NCBI RefSeq assembly: GCF_000741575.1
Contig: NZ_JGYV01000005.1
Coordinates: 1-64,000 of the forward strand
Origin: Bifidobacterium cuniculi
GTDB taxonomy: Bacteria; Actinomycetota; Actinomycetes; Actinomycetales; Bifidobacteriaceae
DNA: 64,000 nt
Reading direction: 5' to 3'
Below, in pieces: positions 1 to 12,755 of this stretch. The stretch's first letter is position 1. Every line of letters starts with the position of its first letter. The notes below the pieces were generated by a model. It was not told where the DNA came from. It searched no databases and saw nothing but the letters and a program-made list of their open reading frames with translations. Made by a program: the position numbers and the translations under genes.

Positions 1-4397
<4,397 letters not shown>

Positions 4398-4604
4398 GGT
4401 TGCTTTGTCTGGCGCTGCGGGCATTTCCGGGGCGGGCGGGGATGGCACATGGGTCGTCGGGTCACTGAGATGAGCAAGCATAGTCATGGGCTTGTTGTCG
4501 CGTCCGCTGTCCGGTTCCCTGACCGCTACGTATAGTTGGTTTCCTGTGCAAGACTGCCGGGATGCGTCCCCTGTGTGTGGGGTGTGTGTCGGGTCTTTGT
4601 TGGT

Positions 4605-4721
4605 TTTGCGGTGGCCTTGGCCCAGGGGAGACGCCCGGTCCCATTCCGAACCCGGTAGCTAAGCCCTGGCACGGCGATGGTACTGCACCTGGTAGGGTGC
4701 GGGAGAGTAGCACGCTGCCGC
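4605..4721 (+). rRNA. rrf: 5S ribosomal RNA
   Basis: About 117 nt. It contains the conserved core CCCATTCCGAACCCGG and GGGAGAGTAGC. The GCGG near the 5' end pairs with CCGC at the 3' end to close helix I. It is the third gene of the rrn operon. Confidence 0.95.
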
Positions 4722-4734
4722 TTTCTTCTTTCGA

Positions 4735-4770
4735 GGGGGTGTCCCGTTGCGGGACACCCCCTCCTTTTAT
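4735..4770 (+). terminator. rRNA operon terminator
   Basis: The perfect hairpin GGGGGTGTCCC-gttgc-GGGACACCCCC is followed by TCCTTTTATTT, directly after 5S. This is a classical intrinsic terminator. Confidence 0.93.
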
Positions 4771-4945
4771 TTCCCCCCCCCCCGTTTCCACTCGGGGGTG
4801 TTTGGCCCGGCTGTCCGGCCGTGGCTTGGGGAACGGCCCCGACCCGGCTGCCCGCCGTAAGATCGGGGGAAGCACCGACCCGGTGCCCGCTTTAACGAAA
4901 ATTTGCCGGGAAGGGAGGAATAACAGACAATCCCGGTGCTTGCCT

Positions 4946-5206
4946 ATGATGAGACCCATGCACTTCTTCACGCCCAAACGTTGCGAGCCTACCAACAAGA
5001 TCATGTACCAGAGCAAGATCGTTGCCTTGCGAGCCGCAGAGGACAGTCGCATCGAGCGCGGCGTGGAACTGTGGGTGTATCAGTGCCAATACTGCAACAC
5101 TTGGCACCTGACCCACAAGGATCCCCAGATTCATTTCCATTTCAACGGCGGGTACACCAGGAAGCCCACTTCCAGGAAAAAGGGCTACAAGCCCCGCAAA
5201 CGCTGA
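4946..5206 (+). CDS. conserved small protein with CxxC zinc-ribbon-like motif
   Basis: A short basic protein (83-86 aa depending on the start). It has a single YQCQYCNTWH segment near the middle, where two cysteines and a histidine suggest a zinc-ribbon half, and it ends in a very basic tail (KKGYKPRKR). I do not recognise a named family. In-frame starts are ATG at 4946, 4949 or 4958, and TTG at 4940 is also possible. The only purine-rich stretch (GGAAGGGAGG, about 4910) lies 28 or more bases upstream, so the start is uncertain. Just upstream, at ~4880, TGCCCGCTTTAA also occurs in the large inverted repeat at 7.7 kb and may be a remnant of such an element. Confidence 0.6.
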   Translation: MMRPMHFFTPKRCEPTNKIMYQSKIVALRAAEDSRIERGVELWVYQCQYCNTWHLTHKDPQIHFHFNGGYTRKPTSRKKGYKPRKR

Positions 5207-5277
5207 ATGAGCCCGGACGCACATCGGCCTCAATCAATGCCCCTGGGCCTTATCCCTTTGTGCTCCCCGAAGCTTCG

Positions 5278-5397
5278 GTGCATAACTGCATTTTGCAGGT
5301 GTGCGCCCATAACTGATGAAATACCCCGGCAACGTGCGCACGTTGCCGGGGTATTTCATCAGTTATGGGCGCACACCTGCAAAATGCAGTTATGCAC
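5278..5397. repeat. 120-bp perfect spacer-less palindrome (family A)
   Basis: Two 60-bp arms are perfectly complementary with no loop, centred between 5337 and 5338 (AACGTGC|GCACGTT). It sits in the gap between two convergent genes (ends at 5206 and 5413). The arm shares blocks such as GTGCGCCCATA and GCAAC-TGC with the palindrome at 46594-46719, so the two look related by descent. Confidence 0.95.
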
Positions 5398-5412
5398 GGT
5401 GCCGCACGGTGC

Positions 5413-6174
5413 CTACTTGCTCAGGTCGAAGCCCTGTGCGCCGGCCTGTGCCACGCCCTTGCCCTCCACGGGCTGCACGGCCTTCTGGGCGATCTGCTTG
5501 GTGAAGGTCTCCACGGGCCGGGAGACATCGCGCAGGTCGTAGTAGTGGCAGACCTCGTCGTCGAACTGCTGCAGGTAGGTGTCCAGGTGATTGGCATCGG
5601 TGTCGTAGCGGTCGTCGAAGAACTGCATCGGGCGCGGCATGCGCGGCTTGACCTCGGGATCCTGCGCCGGCTTGCCGATGGCCAGGCCAAGCACGGGGAA
5701 GGTGTATTCCGGCAGTCCCAGCAGCTCGATCAGTTGCGGGATGTCATTGAGCAGGGAGCCGAGGATCACGCAGCCGAGGCCGAGCGCCTCGGCTGCGGTC
5801 TCCATGGCGTGCAGCGCGAGTACGGCGTCGTTCTGCGCCTGGGAGAAGCGGTAGCCGTACTTGAGCATGAAGTCGTCGGATGCAGGGTCGATGCCCGCCT
5901 TCCTGGCGATCTGCGCGTTGCGGTACTCGTCGAGCACGAAGACGTAGAGCGCCGGTGCAGTGGCGATGTATGACTGGCCGCCGATGGCTGCCAGCTGCTG
6001 CTTGAGGGTCGGGTCCTTGACGCGGATTGCCGACCAGTCGTTGAGGTACTGGCTGCTGGCGGCATGCTGGGCGGCGCGCTCCAGCGTCTCCAGCGTCTCC
6101 TCGGAGAGTGCCTCGCCATCGAAGGCGCGGATGGACTTGCGGGTATTGAGGATATCGATGGTGCTGTTGGTCAT
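5413..6174 (-). CDS. NAD(P)H-dependent nitroreductase family protein
   Basis: A 253-aa FMN-binding nitroreductase of the NfsA/Frp type. The N-terminal helix NTRKSIRAFDGEALSEETLE carries the family's RxSxRxF-like FMN phosphate-binding motif. The centre (AALGLGCVILGSLLNDIPQLIELLGLPEYTFPVLGLAIGKPAQDPEVKPRMP, about residues 130-180, quoted here in outline only) holds the GLG-x-I-G FMN contact and the LGLAIGxP strand. Such enzymes reduce flavins, quinones or nitro compounds with NAD(P)H; the natural substrate cannot be read from sequence. There is no Shine-Dalgarno. Instead CATAAT lies exactly six bases before the ATG on the coding strand, so the mRNA may be leaderless. It converges on the small gene to its left, with a 120-bp palindrome between. 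Confidence 0.85.
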   Translation of the reverse strand: MTNSTIDILNTRKSIRAFDGEALSEETLETLERAAQHAASSQYLNDWSAIRVKDPTLKQQLAAIGGQSYIATAPALYVFVLDEYRNAQIARKAGIDPASDDFMLKYGYRFSQAQNDAVLALHAMETAAEALGLGCVILGSLLNDIPQLIELLGLPEYTFPVLGLAIGKPAQDPEVKPRMPRPMQFFDDRYDTDANHLDTYLQQFDDEVCHYYDLRDVSRPVETFTKQIAQKAVQPVEGKGVAQAGAQGFDLSK

Positions 6175-6251
6175 ACCGCCATTATGTACGGCGGCATCGG
6201 CGGCGGCGACGAAGCTGACCGCTGGGTGAACACCGACGAACAGGAGCGGAG

Positions 6252-6371
6252 CATCTGACTGGCTGTGGCGGTCCCGTGCCCACCCTCTCCTCCGCTAGAA
6301 ATATCACGGAAAAACGAGAGATTTCTAGCGGAGGAGAGGGTGGGCACGGGACCGCCACAGCCAGTCAGATG
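6252..6371. repeat. long inverted repeat with conserved unit in its loop
   Basis: Two perfect 51-bp arms (6252-6302 and 6321-6371) enclose an 18-nt loop. The loop plus the arm ends form AGAAAT...ATTTCT around ATCACGGAAAAACGAGAG. The same unit recurs at 7665, 7882, 11506, 11595, 28353 and 62752. It lies between two minus-strand genes, downstream of the DUF4235 gene. Confidence 0.93.
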
Positions 6372-6380
6372 ACGGATGGG

Positions 6381-6785
6381 TCAGCGGCGTGTGCGCTTGG
6401 CTTGGCGGTGCTGCACGAAGTCGAGCGCGCCCTTGTCGGAGATGCGCGTCACGAGGACGCCGAAAGCGGCGGACGCGGCGGCGAACAGCATGCTCATCAT
6501 GATGCCCGACTGCCGGTCGCGCTCGTCGTCGTCGAGGTCGGGGTGGACCTTGCTGGTGACGGAGTTCCAGACGAGCTGGAAGAGCTTGCCGCCGACCAGG
6601 CCGGCCAGCGAGGGGATGATGGCCTTGACGGCCTTGTCGCCGAGCGTGTCGGGGTCCGTCATGCGCTGGCGGCGCAACGCGGTGACCTTGTCGTCGACCT
6701 TGTTGATGGCCTTGACGGCCTTGTCGGCGGTGGAGTCGAGATCCGTGCCGTCGGCCGGGGAAATATGTTCGTTGCGTTTGCTCAT
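6381..6785 (-). CDS. DUF4235 membrane protein
   Basis: A 134-aa protein matching the actinobacterial DUF4235 family in length and pattern. It has a charged N-terminus, then a small hydrophobic segment (about residues 58-70, IIPSLAGLVGGKLFQLVW). Next comes an acidic loop (HPDLDDDERDR), and a second hydrophobic helix (IMMSMLFAAASAAFGVLV, about 95-112) leads to a basic tail. The function of the family is unknown. TAGACT lies exactly six bases before the ATG with no Shine-Dalgarno, the signature of a leaderless start. It is followed by a long inverted repeat that probably ends its transcript before the nitroreductase gene. Confidence 0.75.
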   Translation of the reverse strand: MSKRNEHISPADGTDLDSTADKAVKAINKVDDKVTALRRQRMTDPDTLGDKAVKAIIPSLAGLVGGKLFQLVWNSVTSKVHPDLDDDERDRQSGIMMSMLFAAASAAFGVLVTRISDKGALDFVQHRQAKRTRR

Positions 6786-6959
6786 GTACCCAGTCTAGGC
6801 CACATCATGGTTACGCGTCGCGAGATGACGGTCCATGCGGCGACCGCCCCATGGCGTTTCCGCACCGCTCCTGTGCGGCGATTCCCGGATTGCGCCCGCG
6901 GCTCATGCCGTGCCGCGGCTGCGCGCGTTTCTTCGGAGCACCGGCTAGAGTGGAACCCT

Positions 6960-7658
6960 ATGAGCGATGCAACGAATGCCGAGACCGACGTCGATGTCGT
7001 GCCGTTCGGCGAACTTGTCCTCCTGAGACACGGCCAGACCCTGTGGAGCGAGTCCGGCCAGTACACGGGGCGGACGAACATCCCCCTGACCGACGAAGGC
7101 GGCGCACAGGCCGTCGCCGCCGGCGTGCGGTTGCGCGCCGCCTATCCGGACGGCTTCGCGACCGTGATCACCAGCGACCTGCGACGGGCCGTGCAGACCG
7201 CCAAGCTCGCCGGCTTCGAACCCTCGATCGAGACGCCGGAGCTGGAGGAATGGGACTACGGCGGCGCGGAGGGACGCACCCGCGAGGAGATCTTCCAGGC
7301 GATGGGCATGCAGTGGGACGTGTGGGCCGACGGTCCGCTCTCCCTGTCGGATGCGCTGTCCGGCGAGCACGTGGAGATGTTCCCCGACGGCAGCGAGGTG
7401 ACCGTGGTCAACGGCCGCGGTGAATCCCTCGAGGACGCGGCGACGCGCACCCGACGGGCCATCGAGCTGGCGATGCCCACCCTGCAGGCTGGCGGCAACG
7501 TACTGATGGTCGCCCATGCGCACATCCTGCGCATCCTGACGAGCCAATGGCTCGAGCTGGAGCCCGTCTTCGGACGCAAGCTCAAGCTGGACACTGCGCA
7601 GTACTGCGTGCTCGGCTGGTACAAGGGCGACCACGTGATCAAGGGCTGGAACAAGTAG
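6960..7658 (+). CDS. histidine phosphatase superfamily protein (phosphoglycerate-mutase-like)
   Basis: A 232-aa protein of the branch-1 histidine phosphatase superfamily. LVLLRHGQT near residue 18 carries the catalytic Arg-His-Gly, EEWDYGGAEG near 95 carries the acidic residue, and VAHAHILR near 185 supplies the second catalytic His. The length and motif spacing resemble the broad-specificity acid phosphatase / CobC-like members rather than glycolytic GpmA, so the substrate is unclear. The reading frame is open well upstream, but homology begins just after ATG 6960. TAGAGT lies eight bases before this ATG and there is no good Shine-Dalgarno. It converges on the alpha-glucosidase gene, with a 218-bp hairpin element between them. 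Confidence 0.85.
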   Translation: MSDATNAETDVDVVPFGELVLLRHGQTLWSESGQYTGRTNIPLTDEGGAQAVAAGVRLRAAYPDGFATVITSDLRRAVQTAKLAGFEPSIETPELEEWDYGGAEGRTREEIFQAMGMQWDVWADGPLSLSDALSGEHVEMFPDGSEVTVVNGRGESLEDAATRTRRAIELAMPTLQAGGNVLMVAHAHILRILTSQWLELEPVFGRKLKLDTAQYCVLGWYKGDHVIKGWNK

Positions 7659-7664
7659 CGTAAA

Positions 7665-7882
7665 AGAAATCTCTCGTTTTTCCGTGACCGTTCCCGGGGA
7701 TCTCCGAAATTAAAGCGGGCACCCGGACGAGGGCGAATCCCAACTTAAAGCGGGCACTGGGTCGAAGAACTTTTAAGTTCTTCGACCCAGTGCCCGCTTT
7801 AAGTTGGGATTCGCCCTCGTCCGGGTGCCCGCTTTAATTTCGGAGATCCCCGGGAACGGTCACGGAAAAACGAGAGATTTCT
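7665..7882. repeat. 218-bp inverted repeat, 108-bp perfect arms, 2-nt loop
   Basis: The arms 7665-7772 and 7775-7882 are perfectly complementary, and the loop is TT. Each arm begins with the unit AGAAATCTCTCG...CCGTGA and then contains two degenerate copies of TTAAAGCGGGCAC. It fills the gap between convergent genes almost exactly, from 6 nt after one stop codon to 4 nt before the other. As RNA it would form a near-perfect 108-bp duplex from either strand. Confidence 0.97.
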
Positions 7883-7886
7883 CAAG

Positions 7887-9644
7887 TCAGCGCAGCAGCC
7901 AGGCGGTGGCGTCGCCTGGGAGCTGGCCGTCGGCGATGGGCACGGACGCCATCACCAGTTGACCGTCGGGCAGGCTTACGGGAGCCTCGGTGAAGTTCAC
8001 CACGCACATGAAGGTCCGCCCGTCGCCGGCCACGGGACGCTGGTAGACGATCGTCTTGTCCTCGGGGTAGCCGAGCTCCTCCGAGGCGACCCACTCCAGA
8101 CCGAGGTCGCTGGTCGCGGTGAGACGCTCCTGTCGCCACGCCAGGGCGCGGCGGTACAGGTTGAGCATCGAGTCGGGGTCGTCGGCCTCGGCGTCGGCGG
8201 CGTACCCGGCGAACCACAGCGGCTGCGGCAGGTGCGGGTCGGCGGTCCGCTCTCCCACGTTCGAGAAGCCGAAGGAGGCGCCAGTGCCGAACTCGGGGTC
8301 CCAGGGCGCCGGTTCGGGCATGTCGGAGACGACCCACGGCAGTGGCACGCGGCAGCCGTCACGGCCCTTGGCGGCGGTGCCGTGGTCGGTGTTGAAGGCC
8401 ACCGGGTCCTCCAGGCGGTCCCACGGGATCGTCGCCACCTCGGGTAGCCCCAGCTCCTCGCCTTGGTACACGTACACCGAACCCGGCAGCCCCAGCTCCA
8501 TGAGCAGGGCCGCGCGCGCACGGCGCTCGCCGAGCGCGCGGTCCTCGAGGTAAGTGGTGCCGTTGCGCAGCAGCCAGTCGTTGGGCAGGTCGTGATAGCC
8601 GTTCGTGCGCACCTGCGGCAGGCCGTAGCGGCTCACATGACGGGGCACGTCGTGGTTGCTCATCACCCAGGTCGTGGTGCTCTTCGACTCGCTCGCCGAG
8701 GACAGGCCCTCCTCGATGGCCGTGCGGAACTCGTCGGCGTCCCAGTTGGCCTTGGCGAACTCGAAGTTGAAGACCTGACCCAGCTCCTGCTCGGAGGCGT
8801 ACAGGTGCTGGTGCTCGGGCACGACCCACGCTTCGCCCACGGCGAAGCGGGCGGGCGTGTACTCGTTGAAGACGGCGTTCCACTCGCGGTAGATGTCATG
8901 CACCTCCGGGCGGTCCCACAGCGGGTGCGTGCCGTCGGCGTTCTGGTCGTTGCCCACGGAGTATTTCTCGCCGAGCTCGGACAGCGGCGCGGAGTCCAGG
9001 TCCTTCGCCAGGCCGTGCGCCACGTCGATGCGGAAACCGTCGACGCCGTGGTCGGACCAGAAGCGCAGCGTGCGCTTGAAGTCCTCGTGGACCTCGGGAT
9101 TCTTCCAGTTGAGGTCGGGCTGCTCCTTGGTGAACAGGTGCAGGTACCAGGTGCCGTCGCCGGCGGGTTCCCAGGCGGGGCCGCCGAACAGGGACTGCCA
9201 GCCGTTGGGCGGCAGTTCGCCGTGCTCGCCGGCGCCGGGGCGGAAGATGTAGCGGTCGCGGGCGGGGGAGCCTGCGGGGCTGGACAGCGCCTCCAGGAAC
9301 CAGGCGTGCCTGTCGGAGGTGTGGTTCGGCACGATGTCCACCATCACCTTGAGGCCGGCGTCGTGCGCGGCGGCCACCATGGCGTCGAAGTCGTCCATGG
9401 TGCCCAGGCGCGGGTCGACGTTGCGGTAGTCGATGACGTCGTAGCCGCCGTCCGCCAGCTCGGAGGGGTAGAAAGGCGAGAGCCAGATCGCGTCGACGCC
9501 CAGGTCCTTCAGGTACACCATGCGGTCGGTGATGCCGGCGATGTCGCCGAGGCCGTCGCCGTTGGCGTCCCGGAAACTGCGGGGGTAGACTTGGTACACG
9601 ACGGCTTGCTTCCACCAGTCGTCGCGCAGGTTGTTGGCTGTCAT
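7887..9644 (-). CDS. alpha-glucosidase (GH13, oligo-1,6-glucosidase-like)
   Basis: A 585-aa cytoplasmic GH13 enzyme with no signal peptide. It opens with WWKQAVVYQVYPRSF, typical of the alpha-glucosidase branch (GH13_30/31). The conserved GH13 regions follow in order: DIVPNHTS, GFRIDVAHG with the nucleophile Asp near residue 205, FAVGEAWV with the acid/base Glu near 265, and SNHDVPRH with the transition-state Asp near 330. It would release glucose from imported maltose, isomaltose or panose-like oligosaccharides. It is divergent from the solute-binding-protein gene at 9961, and a LacI-type operator lies in the shared 316-bp gap. The start ATG follows a clear GAAAGGAGCACCCC ribosome-binding site. 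Linkage preference cannot be decided from the sequence alone. Confidence 0.92.
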   Translation of the reverse strand: MTANNLRDDWWKQAVVYQVYPRSFRDANGDGLGDIAGITDRMVYLKDLGVDAIWLSPFYPSELADGGYDVIDYRNVDPRLGTMDDFDAMVAAAHDAGLKVMVDIVPNHTSDRHAWFLEALSSPAGSPARDRYIFRPGAGEHGELPPNGWQSLFGGPAWEPAGDGTWYLHLFTKEQPDLNWKNPEVHEDFKRTLRFWSDHGVDGFRIDVAHGLAKDLDSAPLSELGEKYSVGNDQNADGTHPLWDRPEVHDIYREWNAVFNEYTPARFAVGEAWVVPEHQHLYASEQELGQVFNFEFAKANWDADEFRTAIEEGLSSASESKSTTTWVMSNHDVPRHVSRYGLPQVRTNGYHDLPNDWLLRNGTTYLEDRALGERRARAALLMELGLPGSVYVYQGEELGLPEVATIPWDRLEDPVAFNTDHGTAAKGRDGCRVPLPWVVSDMPEPAPWDPEFGTGASFGFSNVGERTADPHLPQPLWFAGYAADAEADDPDSMLNLYRRALAWRQERLTATSDLGLEWVASEELGYPEDKTIVYQRPVAGDGRTFMCVVNFTEAPVSLPDGQLVMASVPIADGQLPGDATAWLLR

Positions 9645-9732
9645 GGGGTGCTCCTTTCGGCCGCGGGGACGGCCACTTGGGCGGCATTCTAGCGCCCGCC
9701 GCGGCGGGTCGGAAAAGCTGCCGTCAGCTTAG

Positions 9733-9743
9733 TAAACGTTTTC
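9733..9743. promoter_or_regulatory. LacI-family operator in divergent alpha-glucosidase / binding-protein gap
   Basis: TAAACGTTTTC has the CG-centred core of LacI-type sites and matches those found at 12785, 12898, 17900 and 19719. TATAGT (9789-9794) and TTGCAC...CACAAT downstream are possible promoter parts for the plus-strand gene. The rest of the 9645-9960 gap shows no gene. Confidence 0.65.
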
Positions 9744-9960
9744 ATAGTGCCCAAATAATAAGCTACTACTTGCAAAATCAATCACGTTATAGTGCGCGAC
9801 ATGCCGAATAATGGGCTTTTTTGCCTCATCGGCGTGCCCACGTTTGCACTTTTCGGAGTTTTGGTGCACAATGGTGTGCGACAAGAAGTTAGTGAGGAAA
9901 GTGGCTTCTTACAAGCACAACATGTGCGGCGCCGCAAGGCGTACAGAGAAAGGTTCGAAG

Positions 9961-11292
9961 ATGAATCGTACGATGAAGACAGCTGTTGGCATGCTCGCCG
10001 TCGCCGCGATGGCGGTCCCGCTCGCAGCGTGTGGCGGTGGCTCCGGCTCCGGCTCCTCGGACGGCAAGGGCACCGTCTACTTCCTGAACTTCAAGCCGGA
10101 AGCGAATGACCAGTGGCAGGAGCTCGCCAAGAAGTACGAGGAGGAGAAGGGCGTCAAGGTCAAGATCCAGACCGCTGCCTCCGGTACCTACGAGCAGACC
10201 CTGAAGTCCGAGCTGTCCAAGAGCGAGGCGCCGACCATCTTCCAGGTCAACGGCCCCGTCGGCTACGCCTCCTGGAAGGCCTACACCGCCGACCTCAAGG
10301 ACACCGAGATCTACAAGCAGATGAACGACCAGTCCCTGGCCCTGTCCGACGGCGACAAGGTCGTCGGCGTGCCGTACGTGATCGAGTCCTACGGCATCAT
10401 CTACAACAAGGACCTCGTGGCGAAGTACACCGCGCTCGACGGCGCCAAGATCAAGGAAGCCTCCGAGATCAACTCCTTCGACAAGCTGAAGGAAGTCGCG
10501 CAGGACATGCAGAAGCGCAAGGCCGACCTCGGCATCGAGGGCGCCTTCACCTCCGCCGGCTTCGACTCCAGTTCCGACTGGCGCTTCAAGACCCACCTGG
10601 CCAACATCCCGCTGTACTACCAGTTCAAGAAGGACAACGTGGAGACCCAGCCGGCCACCATCAAAGACATGTACATGGACAACTTCAAGAACATCTTCGA
10701 CCTGTACATCGATAACTCCACCACCCCGAAGACCCAGCTGAGCTCCAAGACCGGCGACGACGCGTCCTCCGAGTTCGCGCTCGGCAAGGCCGCCTTCTAC
10801 CAGAACGGAACCTGGGCCTGGTCCGACCTGCAGAAGGCCGGCATGAAGGCCGATTCCGTCGGCATGCTGCCGATCTACATCGGCGTGGACGACGCCACCG
10901 AGGGCCTGGCCACCGGTTCCGAGAACTACTGGTGCATCAACGCCAAGGCTTCCGAGGCTGACCAGAAGGCATCCGAGGAGTTCCTGAACTGGGTCATCTC
11001 CTCCGACGAGGGCAAGGAGTCGCTGAGCACGGACATGGGCTTCACCACCCCGTTCAAGACCTTCAACGACGTCAAGACCGACAATCCGCTGATCGCCGAC
11101 GCGAACGCCAGCATCCAGGACAGCAAGCTGACCCAGGTCGCTTGGGACTTCTCGATGATGCCGTCCGAGGAGTACAAGAACGTCCTCGGCCAGGCCATGC
11201 TGGCCTACGCCCAGGGCACCGGCTCCTGGGATGACGTGGTCAAGGCCTTCGTCGACAACTGGGCCACCGAGTACAACGCCACCCACGAGTAG
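9961..11292 (+). CDS. ABC sugar transporter solute-binding lipoprotein
   Basis: A 443-aa extracellular lipoprotein. MNRTMKTAVGMLAVAAMAVP is a signal peptide followed by the lipobox LAAC, with lipidation on the Cys near residue 24, and then a Gly/Ser linker. The mature part is a family 1 (MalE/UgpB-type) binding fold: VYFLNFKPEANDQWQELAKKY at the start, YGIIYNKDL in the hinge region, and FYQNGTWAW for aromatic sugar stacking. The partner permeases are probably the pair at 13056-14746, on the far side of a LacI gene on the opposite strand. No ATPase is nearby, so it likely uses a shared MsmK-type ATPase. The neighbours suggest an alpha-glucoside substrate. The start follows AGAAAGG; frames upstream of it are open but do not resemble a signal peptide. 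Confidence 0.9.
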   Translation: MNRTMKTAVGMLAVAAMAVPLAACGGGSGSGSSDGKGTVYFLNFKPEANDQWQELAKKYEEEKGVKVKIQTAASGTYEQTLKSELSKSEAPTIFQVNGPVGYASWKAYTADLKDTEIYKQMNDQSLALSDGDKVVGVPYVIESYGIIYNKDLVAKYTALDGAKIKEASEINSFDKLKEVAQDMQKRKADLGIEGAFTSAGFDSSSDWRFKTHLANIPLYYQFKKDNVETQPATIKDMYMDNFKNIFDLYIDNSTTPKTQLSSKTGDDASSEFALGKAAFYQNGTWAWSDLQKAGMKADSVGMLPIYIGVDDATEGLATGSENYWCINAKASEADQKASEEFLNWVISSDEGKESLSTDMGFTTPFKTFNDVKTDNPLIADANASIQDSKLTQVAWDFSMMPSEEYKNVLGQAMLAYAQGTGSWDDVVKAFVDNWATEYNATHE

Positions 11293-11380
11293 ACCGTGAC
11301 CTGCCGGTCGGCCGTCCGGCCCGGCCGGCAGGAATCCCCGCCGGACACCACAGACTTCTCTTGAGTTTCTTTTCTATCAG

Positions 11381-11430
11381 CAGCAGTGGGCTGCCATGGG
11401 AGACCGTGGCAGCCCACTGCTGTTTGTGTG
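11381..11430 (+). terminator. terminator after the binding-protein gene
   Basis: A 16-bp perfect stem (CAGCAGTGGGCTGCCA / TGGCAGCCCACTGCTG) with a 10-nt loop, followed by TTTGTGTG. It lies 88 nt after the stop codon. Confidence 0.8.
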
Positions 11431-11464
11431 GGTGGGAGATGGAGGGGAGTGGGGCGAGAGAGGC

Positions 11465-11635
11465 CATATGGAAGCCGAGGTCTCCTTTGCGGATGCTCCC
11501 GTTCCAGAAATCTCTCGTTTTTTCGTGATATTTCTAGGACGCGGGCCGCTCGCGCGGCCCGCCCTAGAAATATCACGAAAAAACGAGAGATTTCTCAAGG
11601 AGACCTCTCACGAAGGAGGCCGCGGCTTCCATATG
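11465..11635. repeat. nested long inverted repeat between convergent genes
   Basis: The inner part (11506-11595) has long arms starting AGAAATCTCTCG, with a GC-rich head GGGCCGC-tcgc-GCGGCCC. Outside it, CATATGGAAGCC plus GAGGTCTCCTT on the left pair with AAGGAGACCTC and GGCTTCCATATG on the right, interrupted by unpaired inserts on both sides. The arms carry the shared ~31-bp unit. It lies between the binding-protein gene and the convergent LacI gene. Confidence 0.9.
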
Positions 11636-11681
11636 CACCCGTCCGGTCAACTCCACGTGGCCCCGGGGCGCAGAACCTTCC

Positions 11682-12695
11682 TTACCGGGTGGTTGCCGGA
11701 CCCGTGCTGGAACGCACCACCAGGCGGGCGGGTTCCAGCACGTAGAGCTCCCCGGGGTCGCGTCCCTCGATCAGGTCGAGGGTCATGTGGGCGGCGCGGC
11801 GGGCCAGCTCCACGGGGTCCTGGCTGATGGTGGTCAGGCCGATGTCGTTCGCGTACAGGCCGTTGTCGAAGCCGACCACGGAGAACTGCGCGGGGATGGA
11901 GTAGCCGGCACGCATCAGCTGGAAGATCAGGGGGATGGCCAAGCCGTCCTCCTGGCAGGCGATCGCGGTGGGCAGGGGATCGAGGCTCATGATGGAGGTC
12001 ATCACTTCCGCGATGCGGTCCGGCCCCTCGTCGGCGACGATGACCTGCGGGGCGATGCCCGCGCGCGCACAGCACTCCATGAAGGAGTCGAAGCGCTGCT
12101 GCACGCTGAAATGCAGGGAGACGTCGCGGTTCGTACGCACGTACGCGATGCGGCGGTGGCCAAGGGCGATGAGGTGCCGCGCGGCGAGGATGGAACCCTG
12201 CTCGTCGTCGATGTTCACGGAGGCGGAGAAGCCGCGCTCCTGCGGAAGCACCGAGTTGATGCCGACGATGGGCACGTGGATCGAGTTGAGCTGCGCGATC
12301 TCCTCGGCGTCGATGTCGAAGGAGACCACGATGACGGCGTCGGCGTTGCGGCGCACCGGCAGCATCTCGAAGAACTCCTTGCGCTCCTCGGTGCTGGAGA
12401 TCTGGAAGATGGACAGGTCGTAGCCTTGGGGGTGGAGGACCGCGTTGAGCCCCTCGATCACGGAGGCGGCGAACCACAGGTGGATGTGGTCGCTGACCAG
12501 CAGCGCGACACGCAGCGCGCGGCCCGTCTTGAGCGCCACCGCGGAACGCGAGGTCGAGAAGTTGAGCTCCTCGGCGATGCGCAGGACCTTCTCGCGGGTC
12601 GCTTCGGACACCAGTTCGGGGCGCGTGAACGAGCGCGAGACGGTGGATATCGATACGTTGGCCAGCTTGGCCACGTCCTGGATGCTGGTGCTCAT
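11682..12695 (-). CDS. LacI-family transcriptional regulator
   Basis: A 337-aa LacI/GalR repressor. The N-terminal helix-turn-helix IQDVAKLANVSISTVSRSFT (residues ~5-24) is followed by the hinge helix SRSAVALKTGRA and a periplasmic-binding-protein-like effector domain. The signature GFDNGLYANDIGLTTISQDP is near residues 270-290. It probably controls the flanking alpha-glucoside genes, because LacI-type palindromes lie in its own upstream region and at 9733. Its closest relative in the window is the regulator at 27303, with a near-identical HTH, so the two may bind overlapping site sets. The start follows AAAGGACGGCCC on the coding strand. Confidence 0.92.
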   Translation of the reverse strand: MSTSIQDVAKLANVSISTVSRSFTRPELVSEATREKVLRIAEELNFSTSRSAVALKTGRALRVALLVSDHIHLWFAASVIEGLNAVLHPQGYDLSIFQISSTEERKEFFEMLPVRRNADAVIVVSFDIDAEEIAQLNSIHVPIVGINSVLPQERGFSASVNIDDEQGSILAARHLIALGHRRIAYVRTNRDVSLHFSVQQRFDSFMECCARAGIAPQVIVADEGPDRIAEVMTSIMSLDPLPTAIACQEDGLAIPLIFQLMRAGYSIPAQFSVVGFDNGLYANDIGLTTISQDPVELARRAAHMTLDLIEGRDPGELYVLEPARLVVRSSTGPATTR

Positions 12696-12755
12696 GGGCC
12701 GTCCTTTTTCTCTTCCTCGTCGAAGCAGTGGTGCGCATTGCGTGCAGTTGCAACG

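Noticed and set aside
4562..4945. Upstream extension of the 4946-5206 frame through 5S rRNA
   Set aside because: It crosses the 5S gene and the rRNA terminator, so it cannot be part of the protein.
7665..7882. Reading the long palindrome as a CRISPR-like or tandem repeat array
   Set aside because: There are no regularly spaced direct repeats with unique spacers and no cas genes in the window.
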